Positions 19,888 through 30,835 of a stretch of 64,000 nucleotides of DNA are shown here, piece after piece (the stretch's first letter is position 1; the number at the start of each line of letters is the position of its first letter). The position numbers were made by a program, and so were the translations under genes. A model generated the notes under the pieces. The model did no database searches. It was not told the origin of the DNA and was given only the letters and a program-made list of their open reading frames with translations. The stretch covers positions 13,287,868-13,351,867 of the forward strand of contig NC_072791.1 of NCBI RefSeq assembly GCF_028583425.1, given 5' to 3'. The stretch is from Eublepharis macularius (taxonomy: Eukaryota; Chordata; Lepidosauria; Squamata; Eublepharidae).

Positions 19888-20145
19888 GAGCCAGTTTTGT
19901 GTAGTAGTTAAGAGCAGCAGGACTCTAATCTGGGGAGCCAGGTTTGATTTCCCATTCCTCCACTTGATGCCATCTGGGTGACCTTGGGCCAGTCACAGCT
20001 CTCTCAGAGCTCTCTCAGCCTCACCTCCCTTACAGGGTGCTTGTCATGAGGATAAAAATAACACACTTTGTAAATCTCTCTGAGTGTGGCATTAAGTTGT
20101 CCTGAAAGGCGGTATATAAGTCAAATGTTATTATGTTGTCATTAT
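19888..20145 (+). repeat. CORE-SINE, full length
   Basis: It reads GGAGCCAGTTTTGTGTAGTA, 'gttaagagcagcaggactct', 'gtttgatttcccattcctcc', 'gggtgaccttgggccagtca', then 'aagttgtcctgaaaggcggt' and 'atataagtcaaatgttatta'. Head, core and L2-like tail are all present. The same subfamily is at 35787, 48833, 50654 and 59864. Confidence 0.85.
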
Positions 20146-20270
20146 TGTTGTCTTTCGCATTTTCACATGCGACACTCTCTCTGCGCTACAAGCAGCTCAA
20201 TACCGATTGTGCCCAACTGTATATAAGTCGATGCAATACAGAGAATTGCCAAACCCATAAAGGTGGGGAT

Positions 20271-20483
20271 AGCATTGCCAAACTCTAGGTGGGGTCTGAA
20301 TTTCTCCTGGAATTACAACCGTTCTTTGGTCTGCAGAGATCTGTTTCTCTGGAGGGGATGGCGGCGTTGGAGGGTGAACTTTACGACATCACCACTGAGA
20401 TATCTCCCCTCCCCAAACTCCGCCGTTCCCAAAGTCGGCTCCCAAATCTTCAGGAATTTCTGAACCCAGAGTTGGTAACCCTG
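20271..20483. mobile_element. TAGGGTTGCCA-family MITE
   Basis: It runs from ATTGCCAAACTCTAGG to GTTGGTAACCCTGA, with 'ctcctggaattacaaccg' and 'caggaatttctgaaccc' landmarks. Confidence 0.75.
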
Positions 20484-20934
20484 AAGGGGAACACGTGTTT
20501 TGTTACACTCCTGTACTCCACATATTCAAGAAACTTGTGAACGCATGTTGGAGAAACTGCACTGTTTGGTTGTATGTGTGTTGGCTTTGAACAACTGCTG
20601 ACCACATGGCTGGAAGGCCACACGATTCCGTTTCCACTGACAGCTGTGTCACCAAGATACCGTGTGAACCCATTCTGTGAAACCAATATGCTGAGTGTGG
20701 CTATGTTTGTTTTAAGTCAGTAAGGAAGGTGAGAAGAAGAGACATATAATTTTGTCTTAGCTTAAACTTCTTCACAGGGATGTTGCGAGGTCTGGATATG
20801 ATATGTGGTATTTAGAAAAGGGGGAATTATTGAAAAATGGTAGAGCATCCCCGGGGACTTTTCTGAGCATTTTTCTCAGCTGAGCACAACTTTTCTTGCG
20901 TTTTTCCATTGCGGTGCCACTGTTTTTAAAATTT

Positions 20935-21385
20935 ATTTTAATTCATTCATGTACTTCGATTATTACCCAACTTTTCTCTCCCATGGACCCAAAATGGCTT
21001 GCATCATTCTATTCTCCTCTATTCCATAATGACCCCATGGGGTAGGTTAAACTAAGACATTAAGACTGGAACAGCATGCTTCAGAGCCAAGCTACAAGTG
21101 ACGCCTTACACAGGTTGGACGCTTGTCAGCTTCCCTCAAGTTTTGATGGGAAATGTAAGCATCCTGGCCTTGCAGCTTGGCTCTCCAACTGCTGTCCAAT
21201 GGACTTTTCAACTGTCACTTGTCCAACATTCCGACAAGCTGCCTACATTTCCTGCCAAAACTTGAGGGAAGCTGACAAGTGTCCAACCTGTGTCAGGCGT
21301 CACTTGTAGCTTGGCTCTCAGAATGAGGTTTGAATCTGGGTTTCTCAGATCCTAGTCCCACACTCTAACCACTACAGTGAACTGA
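20935..21385 (-). repeat. CORE-SINE split by a foldback element
   Basis: The tail side ('ttttctctcccatggaccca', 'gcatcattctattctcctct') and the head side ('gaggtttgaatctgggtttc', 'ctctaaccactacagtgaac') of one minus-strand SINE flank the 21084-21317 element. Confidence 0.65.
21084..21317. mobile_element. 234-bp foldback element, GAGCCAAGCTACAAGTGAC family
   Basis: The left end is GAGCCAAGCTACAAGTGACG and the right end CGTCACTTGTAGCTTGGCTC. The inverted arms extend well inward ('cttccctcaagttttgatgg' and 'aaaacttgagggaagctgac'). TCA flanks both sides (21081-21083 and 21318-21320), and removing the element restores a normal SINE sequence, so a 3-bp TNA duplication is supported. That is typical of PIF/Harbinger elements. 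There is no coding capacity. Confidence 0.85.
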
Positions 21386-22164
21386 GCTTTTTTTTAAAAA
21401 ATGGTAATTGCTAATTACTGATTTTTCTCTTTTTTTATAAGCCCACAAAAGGCCCTTTGGAGATATGGTGGGGGAAATGGCAGTTCCAAGGTGCTGACAG
21501 GAAAAAAAAAAAGTGCCAACACAACTGGGACCTTTGAATGTCCTCTTTCCCATCCAGATGGCGTGCTGCTAACACACTTGGATTGCATTCTTTCCAGAAA
21601 GACTGAGTTTGAGAGAGAGCATATAAAGCACATGGGAAATCTGGCAAGTGGACAAGTAGAGAAGGATGTGGATATTATGTGGAAGGAAAGGTAGAGAAAA
21701 ACATCCGTATACAAGCAACTATATATATCTTTTTTACAATCCTGTAGACGGAGAGATAAGAACAGATTTCATGATGTTTCAGGGAAGATAAATTTGGGTG
21801 TGCATCTTTCCCTTTGGCAATCTCAGTGAAAGAAAGTGTGTGGTTGATTTTGCCATGGGATAAGCTATTTTACCGGCTGTCATTCTTCTCTCATTCTGTA
21901 TGCAAGCTTCAGAGAGAACCCAAACAAACCCGCAACCTTGTGACTAATCGAGAGCCGCCCCGTTCATTACATAACATGCTTGGGACGGGGTGGGGTTTGT
22001 TTGAACATATTTCTTTCAGCTGGACAAATAGGGATCTGCATGTGTGACACTAAAAGATCCATGCTATGGAAAGAAGTGGGTTGGCCAGTTCTACATGAAT
22101 GGTGAAACACGAGAATAAAGACAAAAGGTAATCTCTCATGGACTACCTGCTACAGTTTCTCTTG
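21386..22164. other. Unassigned intron sequence
   Basis: No gene or repeat was recognised. Confidence 0.4.
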
Positions 22165-22300
22165 CACGAGACAGTTTCAGGTGGGTAACCATGTTGGTCT
22201 GCAGTAAAAGAGCGAGATTTGAGTCCAGTAGCACCCTGAAGGCCAACAAGATTTTCCAAATCAGAAAATTCTGAGAGTTAAAACTCCCTTCATCAGATAC
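22165..22300 (-). repeat. Retroposon repeat ('gtccagtagcacc...' family)
   Basis: 'ggtgggtaaccatgttggtc', then 'gagtccagtagcaccctgaa' and 'cttcatcagatac', matches the family described at 14494-14700. Confidence 0.5.
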
Positions 22301-22499
22301 AAGCATAAATGGAGATCCCTGAGCTCTTCTATCCCAATCAGATAAGAGAGGTGTTGCAAAGAAGAGAGTCAGGATGCAAAGGTGCAAACTGATATATTTT
22401 GAATTCCTTCCTCCTCCTCCTGCTGCTGCCACTCTGAGTCCTTTGAAGAAGAAGGGAGGGATGGAAATCTTTTAAGTAAATAAATACTCACACACATAA

Positions 22500-23330
22500 C
22501 AGTTTCCAGGCCAATTTTTCCCCAAAGGCCTTCTTTTAAAAGCCTTGTCTTTCAGGCCTTTCTAAAAGCCAGACAAGTTGGGAGTTGTCTAATTTCCTCT
22601 GGGATGCTGTTCCTCCAACGGAGAGCTATTGCAGGAAACATCTCCCCTCTCACAGAAATTAAGTACACAGCCTGATGAGACTGGACTGAGAAACACAGGA
22701 TTTGGGGACTGATATATTTGTGTGCACAGGCATGTACCAGGAGAAGTATAGCCAGCACCTTGAACTGACCCTGGGATCTGATTGTTGTCCAGTACAATGG
22801 CTTCAGAATTGGTGCAGCGTGCTCGAACTTGCTCACTCAAGTGAGAGCCAAGCTACAAGTGATGCCTGACACAGGTTAGACACTTGTCAGCTTCCCTCAA
22901 GTTTTGATGGGAAATGTAGGTGTCCTGGTCTTGCAGCTTGGCTCTCTGACTGCTGTCCAATGGACTTTTCAACTGTCACTTGTCCAACATTCCGCCAAGC
23001 TGCCTACATTTCCCATCAAAACTTGAGGAAAGCTGACAAGTGTCCAACCTGTGTTAGGCATCACTTGTAGTTTGGCTCTGAGTAGGTGCATTCTGTGCTG
23101 GCAGAAGTTGCAAAGTGGTCTCAAAGAAAGGCTGGAGAGAAAGACTGAATGGAAGTAGAGCTTCATTTTTCTATCAGCAACCTTCACATAGAAATCTTCT
23201 CTTGTTTGTATGGAGATTACTTTGGTTTCACTCGCACCTGGTCTCCATATTCCTGGTTTGGGACAAGGCATTTTCTTGTAGATCAGGACTAGTCATGCTA
23301 GTAGCTTTTGCCTTCTAGTATGCAGTTTAA
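22500..23330 (-). repeat. L2-type LINE fragment, split by a foldback element
   Basis: The minus strand translates (22552-22836) to a decayed reverse-transcriptase C-terminus ending 'ALRWRNSIPEEIRQLPTCLA', which fits the pattern APRLWNSLPPEIR.SPSLA..R. The segment continues past the 22845-23078 insertion at 'gtaggtgcattctgtgctgg'. Confidence 0.55.
22845..23078. mobile_element. 234-bp foldback element, GAGCCAAGCTACAAGTGAC family
   Basis: It has the same length and organisation as 21084-21317. TGA flanks both ends (22842-22844 and 23079-23081). It is inserted in a LINE. Confidence 0.85.
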
Positions 23331-23765
23331 CTCTTTCTGTAGAATCCTCTATTGTGGCAGAAGGACCTGGGCCACATGCAGGAGTCTCTTTAGCTCTTGT
23401 GATCTGTGAATGCCCGGTTTCTTCTGTCCAGGTCACTGCTCCATTGCTGCCTTTCTTCACTTTCTGATTGACACTGGAGGATGCTGCTGGAATCTAATTC
23501 TGTTTGGTGTTAGCCCTTTGATTGCCTTGATTTGCAATATAGCAGAAGTGATGTGCGTTGCTTCAAACTGCAAATGGTAAGGGGGACAGCAAATGAGTAT
23601 TCCCTCCATAGAAAAATCCATTGCATGTAGCACGGCTCTCGTTCTGCTGCCTTAGTTTTCTGCTTGCAGGAAAAACCAGTGCTTCATTATTCCTTCCTTC
23701 CAGATTATGCCCATGTGGTCTGTGTATGTGTGGGGGAGAGGAATCGGAGCTGCTATATTAGACAC
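23331..23765. other. Unassigned intron sequence
   Basis: No gene or repeat was recognised. Confidence 0.4.
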
Positions 23766-24143
23766 TAGGGGTGTGCGCTTTGGGGGTCTGATTTGGGGAA
23801 AATTCCCAAATCGGACCCAGTCTGGAAAGCTTAGAGATTTCCAAATCGGGGCCAGCATGCTAGCCCCAATTGGAAATCCCGAAACAAAGCTTCCCGAAGC
23901 ATTCGTAATGCTTCGGAAAGCTTCGGGTTTAAATGCCCGTTTCCCTGCCGCTGCAAGCAGCAGGGAAAGGGGCATTTAAACCTGTGAATCAGCTGCTCGT
24001 CAGGGGCTTCCCCAAGGAGCGGTTGAGTGCCAGTGCTGCTGTTGGGGCCAGGAAACTCCTTGGCCCCGACACCGGCGGGTGAAGGAGGCAGTGGGGATGC
24101 AGGCATAAGCCTGGACACATCCAACATGGCAGCTTGAGGTTTT
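23766..24143. mobile_element. Probable hAT-like MITE (TAGGGGTGTGC end)
   Basis: The left end TAGGGGTGTGCGC resembles TAGGAGTGTGCAC of the 51505 element. The interior shares alternating 'gatttggggaaaattcccaa' type motifs and 'gcattcgtaatgcttcgg'. The right end is not clear. Confidence 0.55.
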
Positions 24144-24617
24144 TTTTGCACATTTCTGTGTGGGAAATGTCTGCTGTAGGTGGGGACAGAGGCTTTTTAC
24201 GAGGAGGTGGGTTCCTGCTGACTTGAGCCTTTTATATCACTCATGTGAAGCTCAGCATTAATTTCAGTCACAAGAGGACAGCTAATTGTGTGGGTGTGAA
24301 GAAGGTCTTCGCACCATGCCTAATTTATTTGCTTGAGATCAGTGGAAAATCTCAGAGAGGGAAGTTGGCCAGGAGACTGCGAGTTTCCTAGTTATATCAA
24401 GCTGATCTGTTGGTCCTTGAACTGCAGTCACATTGGCTTCTGTTTGAGAGCGTGGCAGATTTTAAATAAATACATTAACCAGGTCTATGAGAGGAAGGAG
24501 TCCCTTCCTCAAGGTAACTTGGCTGAACAATCATAGCAGTGAAACCAGAAAGAGAAAAACAAGAGCCAGAATAAATAAGTCCTGTTATCCCACCTGCTCT
24601 TAAACATCCTCACAGGC
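24144..24617. other. Unassigned intron sequence
   Basis: No gene or repeat was recognised. Confidence 0.4.
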
Positions 24618-25033
24618 TAGAGTTGCCAACCTCCAGGTGGCGTCTTGGAGATCTCCCAGAATTACAACTGATTGCCAGGCTAAAGGTTTATTTTTGTAGT
24701 CATAGGCCATAGCATCCCCGTATATACACCAAGATATAACAGTGTGCCGCAACAAAAATAGTTTAAAAATATTTACATAACAGGATAAAACTTAAAAAGT
24801 TTAAAACTAGGAGGGTAAGAAATAAATGGAAAAACATGGAATTACAATTGAGCTAAAAACTTTCCTAAATCAACAGGTACTAAAGAGATCACTTCCCATG
24901 GAGAAAATGGGTGCTTCAGAAGGTGGACTCTATGTTATTATATCCAGCTTAGCCCCCTCCCCTGCAGGAACCCTCCCCTCCCCAGGTTCCATACCCAAGT
25001 GTCCAGCTATCTCCCCACCTAAAGCTGGCAACC
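24618..25033. mobile_element. TAGGGTTGCCA-family MITE with inserted LINE tail
   Basis: The left part TAGAGTTGCCAACCTCCAGG ... 'acaactgattgccagg' and the right part 'agagatcacttcccatggag' ... GCTGGCAACCACA together make one MITE. About 200 bp of A/T-rich minus-strand LINE tail (about 24682-24878) sits in the middle. Confidence 0.7.
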
Positions 25034-25080
25034 ACATCACAAGCAGCTTGAGACACAGAGCTTTCTGAAGTCCAAGAGGA

Positions 25081-25721
25081 TAGAGTTGCCAAAAAAATTC
25101 CTGTAGATTTGGGGAGTTCAGTCTGATGAGAGCATGGTTTGGGAAGGGGCTGGAGCTCAGCAGGTTACAATCAGGGCCGGCGCCACCATTGAGGCAGTGA
25201 GACAGCTGCTGTGGGTGCCGGGGCGCCGGAGGGGGTGCTGGAGGGGCTGCCGGGGGCAGAGGCACACGCCACGGAGATGACGTGCCTGCCTCGCAGCTGC
25301 TTCAAGCTCGCCAGCCCTGCGCCGCTGCCGCCACCGCCGCTGTCACCGCTGCCGCTGCCACATGCCCAGGCCGGCCGGGCGCAGCAGCCATGGGGCAGGC
25401 ACGGCAGGCAGCCGGGGCAGCGTGTGGAGTGTGAGCAGCCTCCGCGCACCGCCCCAGCCACCTGCCGGCCAATGGGCCCCAGCTTTGCCACGTGATGACA
25501 TCATAATGTGATGATGTCATCATGCAGTCCCGGGCATGCGCATGCACGCACTGCGTGTGCGCACACATGAGGCTGGCTGCGAGCGCCAGAAACCCTGGCA
25601 CTGGCAGTGGTTACAATGCCATAGAGTCCACCCTCCAAAGCAACCATTTTCTCCAATGGAGCTCATCTCTGTGGCCTGGAGAGCAGGTGTAATTACCCCC
25701 ACCTGGAGGCTGGCATTCCTA
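25081..25721. mobile_element. TAGGGTTGCCA-family MITE carrying a nested CpG-rich element
   Basis: The host starts TAGAGTTGCC and ends GCTGGCATTCCTA. It is interrupted exactly at 'ggttacaat' by the 25182-25609 element. The landmark 'gttacaatgccatagagtcc' resumes after the insert. Confidence 0.8.
25182..25609. mobile_element. CpG-rich hAT-like element, CAGGGCCGGC family
   Basis: It begins CAGGGCCGGCGCCACC and is flanked by a perfect duplication GTTACAAT (25174-25181 and 25610-25617). It shares the general plan of 3455-3838, including 'ggggtgctggaggg' near the left end and a 'gatgatgtcatcatgc' palindrome near the right. The right terminus is diverged. Confidence 0.85.
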
Positions 25722-26765
25722 GTGGGTATACTCCCAGAAACCTCAGAAAAGCTATCCCGTTGCTGCTGAAGAAGAAGCCTGAGATTGGCTTCCAGGTTTT
25801 CCCCCAGAAGAGACGTTGTGACATAGTTCACGTCATCATTTTTTAAAATTATTTTTTTTCCTGCCACTTCTTTTTACTCAGATAGGAGGGCTGTAATGGG
25901 GTCTCAGAGAGATGCTTTACTAATGAGATAGGAGTGGTGGCGGGCAAAAGAGGCAGCCAGCAGGAGGCAGCCCTACCCCCAGGTGGCACGTGGCATGCCC
26001 TTGCTTTATTTTGGGGTTTCCACACATGGCCATGCTCTTTCTGCTTCTGGCTGTTGGGGTTTCTAGGGCTTTCCTCTTTTGACTGGGGCCGTGAAAAACA
26101 TCAGACTTAAGGGAGAAGCCGTGAGTTGGCTGCAGACAGAGCTCCCATGTGTGCCTGCGGCATAGCACTGCCTTCCAAAACTGTGCCTGCGGCATAGCAT
26201 TGCCTTCCAAATGGTGGTGCTTAATTCCGACATACTCTTTCCCCCATTTAGCCCTTTCTGAGGGCTTTAAAAAAAACAATACTCAGCCACGCAGCTCAGT
26301 GGTGAGTCTTAGCTGAGCTGTTTGGGGGAGGGGGTTGCCAGGAAGTGAGGGCACTGGTCCTGTGCCCCTGCCCATTTATTTCCTGTAGGAAATTAGCCCA
26401 TCAGATGTATATCTGAAGCTGTGAGCAACAGAACTGTCTCGACTGATCTCAGAGCACGCGTGGGTACCTACGGATGGAGGTGTGCTACCTCACCTCTCTG
26501 TGCCATTCCCAAGTTAGTCATTCCTGGCATACTCATAAAACCAACACAAACTCTTCTCTTCTGCAAGCCCTTCTCTCCATAGTCACCTGGAGAAGACCAT
26601 CACTTTAAAACAAGAGGCTTTTTACATGCCTATTTTTTTTAACCAGCCTCCTTGTTCAGGAACAAGATTGGTTTTGAGTTCTGTGCAGTGCTTAGCACAC
26701 ACAGCATTTGAACATACCACCATTTTCCTATTGCTTTCTGGATTATCGTGCACATCCTTGACCTT
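25722..26765. other. Unassigned intron sequence with a 32-bp tandem duplication
   Basis: No gene was found. At about 26151-26212 the motif 'gtgcctgcggcatagca(c/t)tg' is duplicated in tandem with a 32-bp period and one difference. Confidence 0.45.
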
Positions 26766-27712
26766 TCAGGGAGTTGTGTGAACACCTGATGCTGCCTTAA
26801 ACGGAGTCAGACCCCTGATGTATCCCTATTCGTATTGTCTACTCGGACTGGCAGCAGCTCTCGGGGGCCTCTGGTGGAAGTGATTCACATTAGAGATGGA
26901 CACGAACCTAAATACAAACCAAAAAACCCCACAAACTAGCACAGTTTGGGGTTCGCGAACCAGGGTTTGTGGAAGCTGATTTCCACGAACTTCCATGAAC
27001 TGGCCTACTGGCTCGTTTGGTTTGTATTAAAGGGCCAGTTTAAATGGCCATTTCCCCTGGGGGAAATGGCCATTAAAACTTTTCCTGCCACTTGCAAGCA
27101 GCAGGTCCCTTTAAACTATCAGCTGGCAGGTGGCAGGGGGAGGCCTCCGCCGCCGCCCTGCAGGCCCGCACAGCAGTGGAAGAGGCAGAAAAGGGCCCTC
27201 CCGCCCCTCAAATGGCAGCCGTGGGCACACAGGACAGTGGAGAAGGCCGAAAAAGTCCTTTCCATCCCTCAAATGGCAGCCACGGCAGGACAGCGACGCC
27301 TGCAGGGCAGCGAAGGAGGCCTTCCCCACCCCAGCATTAGAGGGAAGGTAAGTGTGGGGCTGGGGCTGGGGCTTGGGGGGAGTGAGGGGCTGGGGGGTGG
27401 GGGTGGGGTTTGGGGAGATTAAAGTTCCCGGCTGCTTGCAAGCGGCAGGTCCCTTTAAACTATCAGCTGGCAGGCAGCAGGGGGGATTCCCCCTTGCAAG
27501 CTGCAGGAAAGGGCCCTTTAAACGATTAAATGCCCCTTTCCCTGCTGGAAAGGGGCATTTAAATCCCACAAACCACGAACCATGAAATGGTTCATAATTG
27601 GGCCAGTTCTGTGCCAGTTTGTGGTTCGTGGAAACCCCACGAACCACGAACCCCATGGTTCATTTTTTTTCTGGTTCATGCCCATGTCTATTTCACATCA
27701 CCTATCACTAGG
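26766..27712 (-). repeat. Sauria-type SINE split by a hAT-like element
   Basis: The reverse-complement SINE 3' part ('gatgctgccttaaacggagt', 'ggcagcagctctcgggggc', up to 'gaagtgattcacat') continues after the insert as 'ttcacatcacctatcacta'. Confidence 0.65.
26891..27690. mobile_element. hAT-like element, TAGACATGGGC family
   Basis: This 800-bp element starts TAGAGATGGACACGAACC and ends GGTTCATGCCCATGTCTA. The flanks ATTCACAT (26883-26890) and TTTCACAT (27691-27698) form a 7/8 duplication. The interior has an internal direct repeat ('gcaggtccctttaaactatc' at about 27102 and 27446), GC-rich open stretches without family resemblance, and a G-run tract at about 27355-27418. Confidence 0.8.
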
Positions 27713-28819
27713 GATACCAACTGGGCGGCAGACATCCCCAGGATCTTTAGGGGGAGGGTGGAGAGCAGAAATGATACCAGGAATAGCCAGAACACCCTCC
27801 CATGCACCTATAGTACATCTGGGTTTTCAGGCGGGCATGATGTCAGGGGTTGAGCAACGTTATTTCTGCCCCCCCAGACCTCTCTCCCACCTGTCCAATG
27901 ATCAGGGAAGGGCAGAAGCATGACAATAGGAATCCTATCTACCACCTGCTTCTTTTTAACCAGAGATGCTGAGCACTGAATCTTCCGCATACTTTGCCAT
28001 CACAGATAGAATATCAAATGCAGAGTTGTGCAATCTAATAGTTTTCTCTTGTGGTTTCTGGGTTTGGCCCCCAAGGCAACTCCCATCATTGGAAGGGGGA
28101 AAAAAGAAATTATTTGTGAGCCAGGAATGGCGGGGGGGTGGGGGGTGTCTAAGCACTGCCAAGCTGAGCGGAGCTCTGTTTGAAGAGAGCCCCAGATTAC
28201 CTCGGTAGAACGAAAGTCGTAAATGAACTCTTTTTGCTTAGAAATGGAATGGGCTTACAATGAGCCAGCAATTCTTTTGAAGAGGGAAAAAAGAAAGTCA
28301 GTGGTGGTATCAAATGTACGTGTGGAAAAAACCCTGAACAGGAGGAATGGAAGGGCCTCTTTCAAATACTGAATTGCCATGGCAGAACCTGTTTATAAGG
28401 CAATCACTCCCTATACAAAGGTACTGTAATACTGGGAGTTTTAGTCCCTTTATCCTCTTATAGAGCAAAACAAAACAGAATATTTCATTTAATAGTTTCT
28501 CCTTAACTAAAACTTTTGTTACACCTGTCACTCCCAAACTTTGTACTGCAACAGAGCATACATGGCACAAATAATAAGAGTCTCTGTGAGCCTCAAGTAT
28601 CAGTCCACGGAAGAGGCTACCTGTTGCATCTTTGCATGACTTGCTGTTCCTGGTATCTGCTTAGCCTTGATTGAGGTTGAATAATTGGGTTACTTCTCTG
28701 CTGGATCGTTTAATTGCTTTCAGTGCAGCTGAATGATCTCCAAGGAGGATGGCTGTTGCATCTCTGCATGAATCCTTTGTCTGGGCATGCATCCAGGAAC
28801 AACTTCTCAGGGCCAAGCT
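27713..28819. other. Mostly unassigned; MITE remnants at 27713-27960
   Basis: The first ~250 bp look like a DNA-element remnant ('gggataccaactgggcggca', 'gggcatgatgtcaggg'). The rest shows no recognisable feature. Confidence 0.35.
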
Positions 28820-29200
28820 ACATGTTACACAGATTTATTTTTATTTACTTATGTATGTATTTATTTATGTATGTCATTTATAGTCTGCCTTTCTCCCTAA
28901 GGCAGATTACATAGTGTGAAATAAGTACAGTCAATATCAAGGACATTTCAATAAACAATGCCATAAATGCAAGTTTTCAAAGACATAACATTAGCAAAAA
29001 TCTGAGCTGAAGAAATTCTGAAACAGTGTATAAACACTTCTAGGACAATTCTGACATTAGGCCACAAAGAACTACCCAGTAGGATCATAACAGGTAGTAC
29101 ATAGGAGCACATTCTTAAAGCAACACATAGCATGTTAGGCAACAGAGTGGTGATGTCTATGGTCCCTATCCCATTAGTGAAGCATCTCTGTGAGACCCCT
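28820..29200 (-). repeat. LINE 3' end, same family as 36035-36320
   Basis: The minus strand ends 'cactatgtaatctgccttag', then 'gcagactataaatgacat' and TAAATA repeats. It mirrors 36035-36320 on the + strand ('cactatgtaatccgctttaa'). Confidence 0.6.
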
Positions 29201-29204
29201 CTCC

Positions 29205-29560
29205 TTACATTACAGCCCCCCACGGGGACTCGCAAGAGGGTATCAGCAGCAAGTTCTCTGGGGGAATAGAATTCAGAAACATTGCAGGGGTCTAATTCAG
29301 ATCAGGATGATGAGTGGCAATTTTCCTGACATGTTTTGGCCCTGGTGGACATCATTTGCCCCATGGGGGGGGGGGGCAAGTGCATTGAATGCTTGTAAAT
29401 AACACCCCCCTGGGAAGTTGGTGCAGGCGGGAAGGTAGGTGCTTCTCCCCCTGCATTGTGATGTTGATCTGAACTTGGCCCTTGCGATGCTTCTGAATTG
29501 TTCCCAGGGAGAGCTCACTGGAGTCATCTGGCTGCGAGTCCCTGTGGCAACTCCATGACA
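29205..29560. mobile_element. Palindromic MITE (imperfect long inverted repeats)
   Basis: The left arm 'ggggactcgcaagagggtat' ... 'aattcagaaacattgcaggg' is the inverse of the right arm 'cccttgcgatgcttctgaat' ... 'gctgcgagtccctgtgg'. The arms are about 90-100 bp with mismatches. A run of 12 G lies at about 29366-29377 between them. Confidence 0.65.
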
Positions 29561-30227
29561 GATATGTGTCGTTTGGACCCAAGTCATGCAAAAACACAGG
29601 AAGTGGGCTTTTTCAAACCACACATTAGATAGCTTCCGGAGGCGATGGCGTGAAAACTGGGAGGAGATATCATAGAAAGTGTGGCTTTGTACCTTCCTGT
29701 AACCAAGTCGGCCCTAGCCATCCACCCCTCAGCTTCCCTTCTCTGAGTGCTAGAAATCTGACAACACTGAATCACAAAGACTTAAAGGTTACCCCTCCCC
29801 CCCAAAGGTATTTAATCAATAGGGAAACGTTGCGTTGTTTAAAAAGGAGAATGTGAGCAAGCAGATATTTTGAATAATGACATCACTGTAATAATTGTCG
29901 TACAGTTTCTTGCACTGGTGCCAACAGGATGGGTTCAAGGGCAGCTGTTTCGTATGTGATTTTGGCAGCAGGGGTTGTGTGCAGCAGGCGAAGAGAGAAG
30001 CATGTTTTTGGCGGATCTGCACTTTTTAACGTGGGTGTCTGATTTCAGAATGAGAGCAGTGATGGTTAGATCCTCGCTCTTCTTTAATTTTAGTTGTTCC
30101 GCTCAGGCTGTTCCCTCTCATGCAGTTCATCTGGAAGGGAACAGAGCAAGGAAAATCAGCCTCTACTTGGGCCACCAGGCTGAATCTGGAAACCAGAAAG
30201 GCATGCAGTGTCAGCCGCATGTAGAAG
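29561..30227. other. Unassigned intron sequence
   Basis: No gene or repeat was recognised. Confidence 0.4.
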
Positions 30228-30320
30228 AGTTGACGAAGAGAACTGTGATTCTCGAAAGCTTATGCTACAGTAAAGTTGGTTAATCTTAAAGGTGCTACTA
30301 GACACTTTTCTATTTAGCTG
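30228..30320 (+). repeat. Retroposon repeat ('agcttatgctac...' family)
   Basis: 'gacgaagagaactgtgattc', 'tcgaaagcttatgctacagt' and 'taaaggtgctactagacact' match the right half of 14494-14700. Confidence 0.6.
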
Positions 30321-30339
30321 CATGCCTATGTCCTTTCTG

Positions 30340-30570
30340 AGAAAAACCCAGACGTGACATAGGGTAGCTCTAGGAACTGCCAGAAACTCTATGGTAATTC
30401 TGTAGAGTTTCTGGAAATTCTTAGAGCTATCCCCTGTCACTTTTGGGTCTTTTTTGGAAATGACCTAGCAACACAGCCAACATCACCTTCCCCCCCACTG
30501 CTGCTTGGACTGGCAGTGGGCAATGGAAGCTGGGAGATCCCCTGACCAGGGACTGAGAAATCTAGCCCCT
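30340..30570. mobile_element. 'tagctctagga' MITE fragment
   Basis: The mirrored motifs 'gtgacatagggtagctctag' and 'ttagagctatcccctgtcac' flank 'agaaactctatgg/tagagtttctgg'. Related pieces are at 43050-43100, 56700-56760 and 58750-58800. Confidence 0.5.
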
Positions 30571-30576
30571 AGAGAG

Positions 30577-30835
30577 TCAAGTCAAGTCAAAGTTTATTAA
30601 TGTAGCCCTAGGCCGTAACAAGAGACACAATAAATATATACACATACCTAAAACATCAAAACTTCATATGATGTATAAAATAATTATTATAATTTAGCTA
30701 CAATTCTATTAGGAGCAACCAAGTCCCTTAAGAAGTCCACAGGTTGACCATTCTAGCGATGGAAGATTATCCAGGATAAAGCCTTTGATCTACTGCTGTG
30801 GACCACTCCTGTTCTAGAATACAGTGCTCTAGTTG
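30577..30835 (-). repeat. LINE 3' end
   Basis: In reverse orientation it starts from an A/T-rich tail ('aagtttattaatgtagccct', 'aggccgtaaca'). It is similar to the LINE tail nested in 24682-24878 ('gtcataggccatagc'). Confidence 0.5.

Noticed and set aside
25171-25601. Ala/Pro/Arg-rich open frames of about 95-105 codons
   Set aside because: Same explanation: they sit in the nested CpG-rich hAT element bounded by GTTACAAT duplications.
27111-27656. A 181-codon minus-strand open frame
   Set aside because: It is entirely inside the 800-bp TAGACATGGGC element, is low-complexity, and shows no hAT transposase motif.
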